Assembly: GCA_027946555.1 (NCBI GenBank)
Contig: JAPEVC010000018.1
Coordinates: forward strand, 62,001-126,000
DNA from: Gnomoniopsis sp. IMI 355080
Taxonomy: Eukaryota > Ascomycota > Sordariomycetes > Diaporthales > Gnomoniaceae
DNA length: 64,000 nucleotides
Reading direction: 5' to 3'
Under the pieces are notes generated by a model, which worked only from the letters and a program-made list of their open reading frames with translations, was not told where the DNA came from and did no database searches. Below, in pieces: positions 1-10,238 of the stretch (the stretch's first letter is position 1; the number at the start of each line of letters is the position of its first letter). A program made the position numbers and the translations under genes.

Positions 1-1042
1 GCGCCCTGCGTAAAGGGGAAATCTTTGTCCTCCCGCCTGCCATCCTTGTACACGATCCATCCTTTATCTCCGTCGACCGTCACGCTGCCATTCTCACATG
101 CAATCTGGTACTCAGCCGCGCGAGGGAGCGTGGTTCCCCAACTGCAGCTGAAGTTGCCTACGGCACCGGATTTTGTCTTGATGATGGCGCTGAGTGTATC
201 AACGGGTCCAAGGTATTCCTGGGCAAGTGAGGAGTAGCCGATTACACTTTGAGCCTTGTCTTCGGCGCCCAGGAACATGCGCACGGCGGCGGTATGGTGC
301 ACACCACCGTCGAGGATGAAGCCATAGGGATGGGTTGGATTCTTACGCCATGGCGTATTGAAATATTTGTTGTCTGTGTGACATGCTCAGTTATATTCCA
401 TCAGAGTCTTTTTTATGTCTCTGGTCCATGAAATTAGTATTGCATCACATGTTTGTTCACTCACCCTGCGTGCACAGCTGAAAAATCCGAAAGTGGAACC
501 CAATCATTCTTCCCAGCGTCCTGGCCTGAGCCGCAGCCCACGCATACTTGGGCAGAAAGCGAAACTGCTCTGCCACGCTCCACACAAGCCCCTTGCCCGC
601 CTGCTCTCGGTAGGCGGCAATGATCTTCTTGGCGCTCTCGACATCGGGCCCCACTGGCTTCTCAGACAAGACATGCTTCCCAGCCTTGAGTGCAGCCTCG
701 ATGAACGTGGGCTGATTTGCAATCGGCAGTGCGATGAGCACGCCTGCGATGTCTGGGCGCGCGAGGATGTCCGCGTAGGTCTTGCCAGGGGTGTCCTCGG
801 AGAAGAGCTCCACAGGCGCGTGTGAGGCGGGGAGCAGGGCAGCGGTCGACTTGGCCGACGTCAGGCTGCGGGAGTAGAGGATCTTGAGGGAAAGCAGGGG
901 CGTGGCAAGGACAGCAGGCTTGGTTCGTGTCAGTGAGTAGTCTGGATCCTCATGGTAGAACGAGGTGGGGACGCACTAGGTGCTGCTCCTGCACGAATAT
1001 TCCACTGCCGATGATGGCGATTGAGATGGGTGTGGCGGTCAT
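1..1042 (-). CDS. Gfo/Idh/MocA-family NAD(P)-dependent oxidoreductase, 3' end off the window
   Basis: Exons on the minus strand are 1042-977, 918-465 and 373-1 (continuing off the left edge), with GT-AG introns of 58 and 91 nt. The ATG at 1042 opens with TATPISIAIIGSGIF, a Rossmann beta-alpha-beta start with a degenerate glycine motif. The stretch LKAGKHVLSEKPVGP carries the EKP signature of this family, whose lysine acts at the active site. FILDGGVHHTA in exon 3 matches the conserved region of the C-terminal substrate domain. Family members oxidise or reduce sugars, inositols or related alcohols in the cytosol. The substrate cannot be told from sequence. The missing C terminus is the only truncation seen. 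Frame is kept across both introns. The next gene upstream (at 1693) points the other way, so the two share a 650-bp divergent promoter region. Confidence 0.88.
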
Positions 1043-1692
1043 TTTGATTCCACAGCGATCAGAACTAACTGAGTTACCTGTTACCTGCTGTTTGTCTACG
1101 CCAGTTATAGTCGTTGTGGGATTTTATAAATGGATACCTCGTAGTTACGGCAATGTCGCGAGGTAACGGAGTTTCTAGGTGAGACACAACCAAGGACGAT
1201 CTCTTGTACGGAGTTTGATCATATATATTGTGTCATATAGGTAGATAGATATTGTCGTTGCCCCTCACCTGTGTACAACGTCCCGCCCTTGCCTCAGAAG
1301 GTGGGGGTTATGCACAGCGCTGAGAGGACAGATCCACTTGTCACTGCCAACACAGGAGCACAGGAGCACAGGAGCACAAATCATTGATCGAGAGCAAATG
1401 GCTCTAGTCGTATCGATATGATGTCTAATATGTAAGATATCCGTGCAATCAGAAGAATGCTCAAAAATACCTTCTATCCTCCTTGAATAACGCACACTTC
1501 CTTTGTGTGCCCAAAGTCGTCCGATATCGCCGCTCATCAAGCGCTGTCGATCGCGCCTTTCATAGCCCGCCGGATTACAAGTCCTCAACATGACGCAGCC
1601 AATTCATCCCACCGCTCATAAATTTTAGAACAATGCCACAGCGCCGTGCAATCACAGCTAGTCACTCCAATGACATATCTTAGCATCTAACA
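1043..1692. other. Divergent intergenic region
   Basis: It lies between the oxidoreductase (-) and the PNPOx-like gene (+) and should hold both promoters. A TATA-like ttttataaat lies near 1123-1132, but its spacing suits neither start well. A short 8-bp tandem repeat is listed separately. I see no coding segment. Confidence 0.6.
1353..1376. repeat. 8-bp tandem repeat, three perfect copies
   Basis: caggagca occurs three times head to tail between two divergent genes. It is too short to interpret. Confidence 0.9.
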
Positions 1693-2596
1693 ATGGGTGC
1701 CTTTTACGAAACCATTCCGAAGTCACTTTTCAAATGGATCCTGGAGCAGAAAATGTTTTGGGTGGCTTCCGCCCCGCTGGCCGGGTCCGGGCACGTCAAC
1801 ATCAGCCCCAAGGGCGGTGAATATTTCGGCGTATTGGATGAAAGAACGTTTTGGTACATGGACCTCACTGGTTCCGGTTCAGAGACCATTGCACATCTGT
1901 ATGAGAAAGGCAATGGCCGGATCACAATCCTATTTAACGCGTTCGAGGGCCCGCCGCGAATCCTACGGATATTTGGTAAGGGTCGGGTGCTGGAGGATGG
2001 CACGGGGCCGTTTGAAGAGTTTGTCAAGAAGCATGATGTGAAAACTCTTCCCGGCACAAGGGCCATCGTTTTGGTGGATGTGCATCAGGTTGGAACAAGC
2101 TGTGGATTCTCGGTACCGTTCTACGAGTTCAAAGACCACCGCCAGGTCTTGAACGATTACTTCGCAAAGAAGGATGCCAAGTTCAAAGCAGGCAATGAGA
2201 AAGAAAGCATGCCTAGGTGAGTAGGATCATCTTCTCCGGTACTTTTGGAGTCTGGGTTGTGTTACAATGTACATTACTGCTAACCTTATGAACAGGTATT
2301 GGGCATTGAAGAACTCGTTCAGCATGGACGGTCTTCCCGCCCTCAACATTGCTCAAAAGGCAAGGATCCAGGACAATATTGAGCCTATGAAAAAGATGGT
2401 TGGCCCGCTTGCACCGACCCACTACCAGAACGGCAATCGATTCGGCGTCGAGCATCTTGTTCTCGTGGCACTGGTCGCAGCTATTATCTCTGCATTGGCA
2501 ACAAGGTATGGCTTTGACACAGCTCGCGCTGTTGCTATCAGATTGCCGAATCACACGAGTCGAATCATACATGCGCCCATGAGGACAATGGCTTGA
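1693..2596 (+). CDS. Pyridoxamine 5'-phosphate oxidase-like FMN-binding protein with C-terminal hydrophobic helix
   Basis: Exons 1693-2216 and 2296-2596 are separated by a 79-nt intron with a gtgagt donor and an aacag acceptor. The split AGG codon restores frame and gives 274 residues. The first ~150 residues fit the split beta-barrel of the PNPOx-like flavoproteins: an opening MGAFYETIPKSLFKWI, then FWVASAPLAGSGHVNISPKG, a typical FMN-barrel strand pair. Members bind FMN or F420-like cofactors. Most fungal homologues of this long type are uncharacterised, so vitamin B6 synthesis should not be assumed. A hydrophobic stretch near residues 230-250 (HLVLVALVAAIISALATRYG) is a probable C-terminal membrane anchor, followed by a short basic tail. 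The start has no in-frame ATG further upstream and fits the domain start. Confidence 0.85.
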
Positions 2597-2777
2597 GCTG
2601 AGTGCACGGGACACCTATCGAAGAGAGTTCCTGTGCTCAAACGGGCGCTATTTGTGGATACGGAACGTGTCATTGACTTGTGTGTTTAATGAATGAAGAC
2701 ACCAATATGGAAGCGCCTCATCAAAGGGTCATTTGAGACAATTCTCCGAGCCATGTACCCATTCATCTGCTGCCCTC

Positions 2778-4557
2778 TCACTCAAATTTGCTGAGAAACT
2801 GGTCGGCCGCCTCCCACTCCTTGCTGATGATGTCCCTCTTCTTCTCGTCTCGCAGCACAAACTTGACAGAAAATGGCTTGGGCCCTACCAACATGGCGTC
2901 AATGTACCCGGTATCATAGTCAGTGTTCAGCTTCTTGTCCTTTCCAGGAAGGATATTGAAGGACCACAAAAGCTTCGACATTGCAAACATCATGCTATTT
3001 TCCGCCATCTTGCTTCCGGCGCAAATTCGACGCCCAGCTCCGAACGCATATGTCTGTCTGCGACCGGCATGGGTCGTTTCGGATGCATCTACAGATGGCG
3101 TTGCTAAATAACCTTTGTCACTTTGGCTTGGCTCCTCGGCAGCACTGTCTGTCTTGATACCAAAGGGATTAGCCAAGTAGCGGCTAGGACGGTATGAGTC
3201 AGGATCATCAAACTCCTCAGGATCTTGACAGATGGCCCAGATGTTTGAGATCACGGTTGTTCCCTTGGGTATCGAGTATCCCTGGTATACATCGTCTCCC
3301 GTGGTTGCGTGAGGAACTGCGATGGGGAAAGGAGGTCTCCACCTCAGCGTCTATGGGTCAGAGAAGTCAGCAAGTTGTCGAGATATTCGGCGGATCAGGA
3401 GAGCACACCTCTAGGAAGCAGGCCTTCAGGAATGGTGTCTTGAGACCATCTATCATGTGCGGCATCCGATCAGGTCCGAATACGGTGTCCACTTCCTCCT
3501 GGGCCTGCTTCTGGATCTCGGGATAGGTGGCCATGGCCAGAATAAACGTTTCGACGGCCATCACTGTAGTGTCCGCCCCGGCTTCCAATAGGAACCCACA
3601 TATGTAGTCGAGCTCTGTTTGCGTGTAGATGTCCTTCTCTTTGCCAGATTGGATCGCTGTATTGTTATCATCAACGAGGCTGGCGATGAGGCTCTCCTCT
3701 GACTTGCCAGCCTTGACCATCGACTCCGCATCAGAAAATAGTTGGCGATAGAAGCTTGTCTGTCTCTTTCTCACAGATTCGGCTATCTGCCTCCACCCTC
3801 TCCATGGGGTAAGGGAATCCGGAATGAATCGTAACCATGGGAAAATTTCAACGGGCGGAGTTGCTCCTGGTGCGAGTATACCGGACCAGTCGTCAGTGAT
3901 AGAAAAAAACCTCATGACCCTACTATTCTCGCTTGAATCCCTGCATCTAAGCCCGTATACAGTTTCCAAGATAACAGCCCCCAATGCACGCTTCACATAC
4001 CTGTGATATGCCTTCGACTCGGCGTCTGTATCACTCCCGCAGAACTTCATGAGCTCCCACATCATCTGCGTACTTTCAGCATCCTGAACCTCCAACATCT
4101 TCTCAACATTTTTTCCACCCAGAAACTCGACTATTGTCTTCCTTACTTGCCGCCACTTCGGCCCATATCGTGCGAAAGCCAGATGGAGGTCTGGACTGGG
4201 AAGGACATGATGGATGATGTGAGAATAAGGCCGGTCCGAGTAGATGGCTCCTTTGGCACGAGAGTCGAATAGATCGCGGACATGAGTCCACTTGTTCAAG
4301 ATCACAGTGCGAGCAGAGGGGCCTAGACGAAGGCCCAGGATACCATCGGCGGTGGAAGTTGCGGGAGAGCGGGACCAGACTTTGAAAATGAGGAATGGTT
4401 TGGCCAAGGGGATCTGATGGAGGTTTCCCAGAAGAAGGAGAGGCTTGGGTCCTTTGGGGAATGAGGGTTGGATTGAGGGGCTTTTGAAGATTGTTCCTAG
4501 TTGGTAAACGAGGAATATAGTGGCAACGACTGCCAAGATATAATATGCTATTGTCAT
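2778..4557 (-). CDS. Cytochrome P450 monooxygenase
   Basis: Exons 4557-3409 and 3350-2778 are joined across a 58-nt intron and encode 573 residues. The N terminus (IAYYILAVVATIFLVYQLG) is a membrane anchor, followed by a proline-rich hinge (SFPKGPKPLLLLGN), as in ER-bound fungal P450s. The oxygen-activating I-helix reads AGADTT at residues 326-331. The ExxR pair is E383 and R386 and straddles the intron (FLE then TLRWRPP), which confirms the junction. The heme loop is FGAGRRICAG, with Cys493 as the thiolate ligand. Length, motif order and anchor are all normal, so the enzyme looks intact. The substrate is unknown: no polyketide, peptide or terpene synthase lies nearby. It needs a CPR reductase, which is not in this window. 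It is convergent with the PNPOx-like gene, with 181 bp between the stop codons. Confidence 0.95.
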
Positions 4558-5516
4558 GGCTCCTATACGTTCTTGTTTGACTTTTATGAACTGGATGTGT
4601 AGGTAACTGTCTTCCAGGGCGTTTTCGGAGCCTACCTATGTAGTAAATAACTGGTGTTATATATATTGTCAGGAGGACTGTAGCCTACTTCCATGGTATT
4701 GCACCTACGTATCATTGGTCTTGCCCCACCATCACGCCTTTGGATTCAACATTCGTAACTGTGCGGTCACGGGGCATATGCAGTTCGAGACCGCGTTTTG
4801 GGTATCAGTTATGCAGTGTGCTTACTGGCAGTCCGGTTACACAACAGCCTAGCTTGAAGTAGCCTCCTATAGCATTTCCAAGTAAAACCAATGGATGTGG
4901 ACAAATAGCCCGCATCTTCCTCCGTGTTCCGTTCCATGCAGACACATCCGGGTATGGTTTTGCCGCGGTTGCATGCGTTGGGCCTAGCTGCATCTGGCTA
5001 ATCAGGAGATTTAACCATAAAGCGCAAAAGATGAGCAGCATGCTGACATGGCTGGAATTGAAGCACTTGGTACGGATAAAGAAGGAGCTTTATGGATCTG
5101 AGGGTTACCTAGGAGTTAGGCATCTCAATGTAGAACATCAATACCACCTATATGTCTGATGAGAAGCAAGGGCGAGCGAGGACATGTTCGAGATGGTGAT
5201 CGCCTAGAATGGCGTCAAGACACAAGACTGCTCATTACTTACCTGACTTGTCATTCCCAGATCATTGCAGAGAAAAAGAGTGATTTTGGTATTTGATTAT
5301 CGAGGCACATTTACCTCATAGAACAATTGACTTTGCTCTGAAGTGATTAATTACCCAAGCGTCTTTATTCTCGTCCACATGTTCCAGTTGTCCACGACCA
5401 GACAATACAAATTGTCGAGTAACTTATTATTTTGTTGCAACGCATATCTGACACGCAAAGTCCCACTATATTTGACTTGGGAAACTTTGAAATTGTTCCA
5501 CGACACAACCAGATAC
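4558..5516. other. Intergenic region upstream of the P450
   Basis: It should contain the promoter of the P450 at 4557 and the 3' flank of the small membrane protein. A 78-codon frame at 5041-4805 (-) has a signal-peptide-like start but no other support, and it is treated as a finding only. Confidence 0.5.
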
Positions 5517-5864
5517 TCAGCTCGCTCCCGATACCGAGTAAGGCGGAGGAGCCTCCACTGTCTTTGTGCCGATGCCCTTGTAGGCAGCTGGTAAACAGGC
5601 TGGTTCAAGCCCCGGGTGATGATGATGATGATGTTGTTGACTTGAGGTCAATGTATGTGGTATCCTCAGTGCACGAGAAGCTGTCGGACGTGCTGCTTCG
5701 AGGTCGCTTGTGTACGCTGACATTCTCATATTGTTGCGCGCGCTTTTCCTCGATTTCTTCGAAACGGCGAAGCAGCAGAACATGATTGCCAACCATAAGA
5801 CTATGCCCACTACAGCAACAACGACCAAGGTAGGTGGGCCACCGAATGAGGTGCCGTGAGACAT
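5517..5864 (-). CDS. Small single-pass membrane protein with His run and C-terminal PPPY motif
   Basis: A single-exon frame of 115 codons starts at an ATG with a favourable context (ccaagATGt). Residues ~12-34 (LVVVAVVGIVLWLAIMFCCF) form one strongly hydrophobic helix, and the following KKSRKSARNN is basic. The positive-inside rule then places the C-terminal ~75 residues in the cytosol. A run of six histidines lies near residue 77, encoded by a ATG/GAT-type triplet repeat on the plus strand. The tail EAPPPYSVSGAS carries a PY motif of the kind bound by WW domains of Rsp5/Nedd4 ubiquitin ligases and their arrestin adaptors. I do not recognise the family, and a role as a ligase adaptor or cargo is inference. 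It could also be the last exon of a longer gene, though the ATG context argues for a complete small protein. Confidence 0.5.
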   Translation of the reverse strand: MSHGTSFGGPPTLVVVAVVGIVLWLAIMFCCFAVSKKSRKSARNNMRMSAYTSDLEAARPTASRALRIPHTLTSSQQHHHHHHPGLEPACLPAAYKGIGTKTVEAPPPYSVSGAS

Positions 5865-6718
5865 CTTGGTCGAGGACGGTGGACTTGGATCTGGAGAAAC
5901 GAGAATATTTTTTACGCTCTCAAGGGCGTTCCAGAGCTTCTGGATGTACCTAGCTCATAGAAGCACGCCAACTAACTGTACAGTATGTTTGTCGTAAGAG
6001 CGATGTTATTGGTTGATGATGAGCTGTGCGACTAGGTACATTGAGAAATATGTCCGAATCTAATATTTTCGCAGACTGGTGCAAAGGAAAGCGAATGTTA
6101 GAGACTGGACAAGCGAGAATAACTTTCCATTGCAGCTTCGATGGAGGATTGGAAGGGATTAAATATCAAAGTGAGGGTCGTGGAAGAATCTAGCGGTCTT
6201 CAACTGGTATCTCAGGAAGGCTGACTCAAAGGCGCAGCAAGCAAGTGAGCCTGAAGTTCTATAAACTCTGTGAGATGTCACTTTCCAGGTCATCCACCCG
6301 TGGATGTATAATAATATGCTTCGGTCAGACCAACTTGATGCCATCTTATGTGAGAGACCCCTTCTGCTCGTGGTTGGCGCGCAAGTAACTTTCAAGGTTT
6401 GTATGTAGAAGGAAAAGAAGGCGCAGATTGTCATCATGTCTCATACCTCGAGATCAAGCCATGTGTTGCCGGCGTAGCTTTTAAGTGATGGCCCGACTTC
6501 GAATTGATAATTTGGGGGTGTGTTGCTATATCAGGTCCATTCCGGCAGTATGTGCCGTAGTTGATAGGGCTTTCTCACCAGCCGCTAACAATTTTGCCCG
6601 GTACTGCAGGTGCTCGCGCCAAGACAACTGGTTTTCTTGCATACGACTGTCCAAGCCTCACGACAACAACCACGAAAAGAAGGCAGGAAAGCTCTGCGCC
6701 ACTTAGACGCCTGCAACT
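5865..6718. other. Divergent intergenic region
   Basis: It lies between the small membrane protein (-) and the ureidoglycolate lyase (+). Several short open frames occur on both strands, none with domain character. It presumably carries both promoters. Confidence 0.5.
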
Positions 6719-7489
6719 ATGGCGACCACTGATATACCCATTGAGGGACTAGCACTCACAGTGACAGCCCATCTCCTGACACCCGATAATTTTGCGCCGT
6801 TCGGAGAGGTAATCCAGAACCCCAGGCCTGAGGTGCACCCTTCGAAATTTGCCGATGCCGGGCCGCTGCCTTTTGATGCCGTTTCTGCGAACCAAGGCAC
6901 AGCCATTCAATATCAACATGTGACTCACATGGTCAACAAATACGACCAGGCACCCAGTGGCGTTCCAGGGAGGCCAGTCATGAGCATGTTCGTGTGTGCA
7001 GCGAGGAAGCTTCAGGGTCAACGGCCTGGCAGGCCCGGCAAAGGCTCTTCCTCATCCTCGTACTTCGAGGTGAATATCCTCGAACGACACCCTTACACGA
7101 CTCAAACGTTCACACCACTTGGCGCATCCGGATCGAACGTCTCAGTGGACCAGCAACGCTATCTTGTCATTGTGGCATCGAATCGCAAGGCGGAATCTTT
7201 GCCGCACAGCCAGACAGCCGAGTCCGCTGTCTCATCCCCACCGGATCTGTCAGAGCTCAAGGCATTCATCGCGACGACCAACCAAGCTGTCACCTACGGT
7301 GCCGGCACGTGGCATGCTCCCATGATCGTTCTGGGATCCGAAGGATCAGCGCTGGATTTCGTGGTCACGCAGTTCAAGAACGGCGAGGGAAGTGAAGACT
7401 GTCAGATAGTTACTTTCGGAACGGCTGCAGATGGGTCCGTCTGCGTCGAAGTGCCCATCTCTTCGATTGCGAGCAGGTCTAAGCTGTGA
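6719..7489 (+). CDS. Ureidoglycolate lyase (allantoin degradation)
   Basis: An uninterrupted frame of 256 residues begins at an ATG in context aactATGg. The order of features matches the cupin-like ureidoglycolate lyase/hydrolase family (PF04115, yeast Dal3): LTPDNFAPFGEVIQNP near the N terminus, LERHPYTTQTFTPLG in the middle, YLVIVASN, then a C-terminal GAGTWHAPMIVLG block with the conserved GTWH. The enzyme splits ureidoglycolate to glyoxylate and urea, the last step of allantoin/allantoate catabolism. This lets the fungus use purines as a nitrogen source. No other allantoin-pathway gene is in the window, so it is not clustered here. In relatives such genes answer to GATA-type nitrogen regulators. 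I did not identify a defining site cluster. Length and motifs look intact. Confidence 0.92.
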   Translation: MATTDIPIEGLALTVTAHLLTPDNFAPFGEVIQNPRPEVHPSKFADAGPLPFDAVSANQGTAIQYQHVTHMVNKYDQAPSGVPGRPVMSMFVCAARKLQGQRPGRPGKGSSSSSYFEVNILERHPYTTQTFTPLGASGSNVSVDQQRYLVIVASNRKAESLPHSQTAESAVSSPPDLSELKAFIATTNQAVTYGAGTWHAPMIVLGSEGSALDFVVTQFKNGEGSEDCQIVTFGTAADGSVCVEVPISSIASRSKL

Positions 7490-10238
7490 GAAGAAGAGAT
7501 GCTCGGGCAACCTAGTTTAGCACGATCAATCAGGCATTGCCAACCAAGGAGATAGGTTTCGATCGAGGTACGAATGGCAGCCCCAGACAGTAGCTTTGAC
7601 TGGCTATGATCTCACATCCGGAGCATGGGTGTTCTCCTGGATTTGAGGCACAAGTGATAGTGTAAATAAGCAAAGCGTCGTGGTGGATATGAAGGCAACT
7701 TTGGCAAGGCTCGCATACCACTGAAATATCACACTAATGTAGAGAGCCAAGGTTTCCAAAAGCTGTTTGCTTCTCTTTGCTGGACAATTTGCAAACGAAG
7801 TAAAAACATCGCTGGGGTGCAGCGATCAGCAAGGGACGGAAGGACTACAAAAGACTGAAGGAGCCTGGCATGAGGAAGGGGACTTGGAGTTGATAACTTC
7901 AGCCTTTTCTTCTTGATTCACAATATTGGCCTCTGGTGCCCATTTGTCTTGCCTCGTACAACTCAGGTGATCAACGTCAAGATTAAATAGTGGCGCGAAT
8001 ATTGAATAACTCGACAGACATGAATCTTTAAATCACTCAAACTTGAGCCACTCAGTGGATGCAGGTGGGAACCGGTTTGCAGCCCAATGTGTTAGACCTC
8101 AGAGTTATATACGATCAGCTATTAGACCAATGATCCCATGATTAGCAATGGATGTGTCAGGATCGGATTACATGCAGTCCAAGTGTTGTCCCAACCAATC
8201 GAGTAGAGGCGAGTTACTGTATGTGTTGACATCGAAGCTGATCCGCTTGAGACGATCCAGAACCGACCGAGCCACCACGTCCAATATATACCTACCTAAG
8301 GACTCACAGCGGAGCATATCTCGAGCATATGCATTTCCCGAGCTAGCATACGCAGCTACATCGACATCTGAAATTAGTGCATCCGGGCGCCGGTAAGTTC
8401 AGGGCCCACCAAGCAACACACGCCGTCTGTTCAGCACATACTAATGGTATACCTTAGGTAGATAGTGATCGACCCAGATCACACCAACTTCAAAACCGCT
8501 GAGCCTATTATGATCCTCATGCTGGAGGCTATTGGTAAGTTTTAACCTTCTATGCCAACCTCTAAAGCCTTCTGCTGACGTGATGTAATGGCAGACGGCC
8601 TGGCCTTCAAGGATGAAGGCGAAAAGCTCCCTACCTAGGAATATGCTGAGTTGGCAGCCGGCCAGAGACATGTTCTCCCTTTCTTTTGTGTGTATGTGTG
8701 TTGCGTACATGCTCGGCTAACATTTTCTCAGCGCCATCAAGCTGTGGGTGCGCTCCGGTGGCTGGCGCACCCCCTAGTACGTGTTCATCATTTATTGCAT
8801 AGAGATTTGATCCGGATCCGGATCACGGGCACCGAGAAGCACGATCAGAGTGAAGTTACAGAGGCAGTAAAAGCCAACAAAATATGTACCTCATTCAACA
8901 CATGCCTCGCCCCATATTTTCTAGTCATTGAAGCCTTATCAAATTGAACTTATTGTAGCGTGTTCAATCAGGGATGAGGACCTGTCCCGCTACATCAACA
9001 AAGACGCAAACTTCCTCTTGACCTCGGATCTCCGCAGCAGAGAGTCCCGGCCTTGATAATATATGATCGAGTACCAAGACAGGAATGAGAATAATCGTGA
9101 ACCGGTCAACGAGTCAACGCGTTTTTCCACGCGAAGCAAGACTTGCTCAACAACTTGAACAGGAGGGAGTCATCGCTCATATTCCGGTGGCGTTCCCGGG
9201 TCACCACCGAGTCGTTGTTGTGGGACGGTTCAAGGCAAGCCTTCAGGCTTGAAGCCATTCGTTGAACTGAAGAAGGTGTATGACAAGGATGGTGACGTTG
9301 ACATCGCAAGTCTCATGCAAACCTTGTGCATCGCGCAATGCCGAATCGCCAACAAGGTGTCTACGCTTTTGCCTACCCCAAGATGGTGAAGTTGGGGCTG
9401 TTGGCCATACTGGACTACAGTTTCAACCGAGGTGTAGGGGAAGAAGTTGCTACGCACCACGAACGGTTTGTTTGTAAACAAACCCTCGGTCCCTTTCCTT
9501 TCTCTAGTCCTCATTCTTAGACCAGACAACCACCGAAACCAAGAGCAGTCAGAAAAAGCTCCAGAGTGACAGGGACCGTTGCGTAAGTATCGGCGGTCAT
9601 CGCCAGCCAGATTCATCATATCATCTTGTGGCTCCGCGATAGATTGAAGGAGACAGAAGCCAGAAAGAGCGATTCGCTGGTGCGTTGCCACCAGACACTT
9701 ACGTCGAGGAAAAATCGCTATCGTGCCTTTATAACACTTCTGCTCGAACAATTCCAAGGTTGGGGAAAATGGCTGACCTGCCCGTGCCTACTGTAATGCC
9801 GGGAAGAGCCAACGAGAAAACAATTAGACTTTGATCCGTTCCTTCCGGATTTATCATTTCAGCCTCGTGTGATGTCGACAGCGCCAGTGGTCAAGGGTCT
9901 CGCCGCGGGATATTGTCTTGAAATTCGCTGGAAGTAGAAGGCTCGTCCTAGGAGTGTGGACAGTATCATGATAGTCGTGATGGCAGAGTTGAGCGGTTGA
10001 TCAAGCCTGAGGAGGATGACAATTGAAGCAAGAAGGATAGAATCATGGCGAAGGAATAGGGACCTGATCTTACTACAATGGAAAGAGATTGGAATATATT
10101 CAAGCTGAGAAAATCCAAAATAAGTGGTACAGCCTCCAGCCTACTTCATAACAATATAATAATGAAAATGGGTATCCAAGTTTCTTGTTCAAATCAAAGC
10201 CATCAAGCATAAATCATCCATCATTAAGCAGTACGAGT
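7490..10238. other. Gene-poor interval with relic coding patches
   Basis: It lies between the ureidoglycolate lyase and the C2H2 gene, which are convergent (3' ends facing). About 7490-8140 has nothing I can support. 8148-9370 holds broken coding patches (separate entry). 9520-10238 is unremarkable and should include the C2H2 3' UTR. Confidence 0.5.
8148..9370 (+). pseudogene. Decayed multi-exon gene, family not recognised
   Basis: Successive patches on the plus strand read as protein, but stops and frame changes break them. An intron-like segment near 8393-8456 has a gtaagt donor, a perfect tactaat branch site and a ccttag acceptor. After it comes VIDPDHTNFKTAEPIMILML, then a second gtaagt...ggcag intron, then DGLAFKDEGEKLPT, a TAG stop, EYAELAAGQRHVLPFF and AIKLWVRSGGW. 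Further on are IRDEDLSRYINKDANFLLTS (ending at a stop near 9056), ARLAQQLEQEGVIAHIPVAF and KPFVELKKVYDKDGDVDIAS, in different frames. Good splice signals with interrupted reading frames point to a recently inactivated gene. It could also be several unrelated exons. I cannot name the family. Confidence 0.4.
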
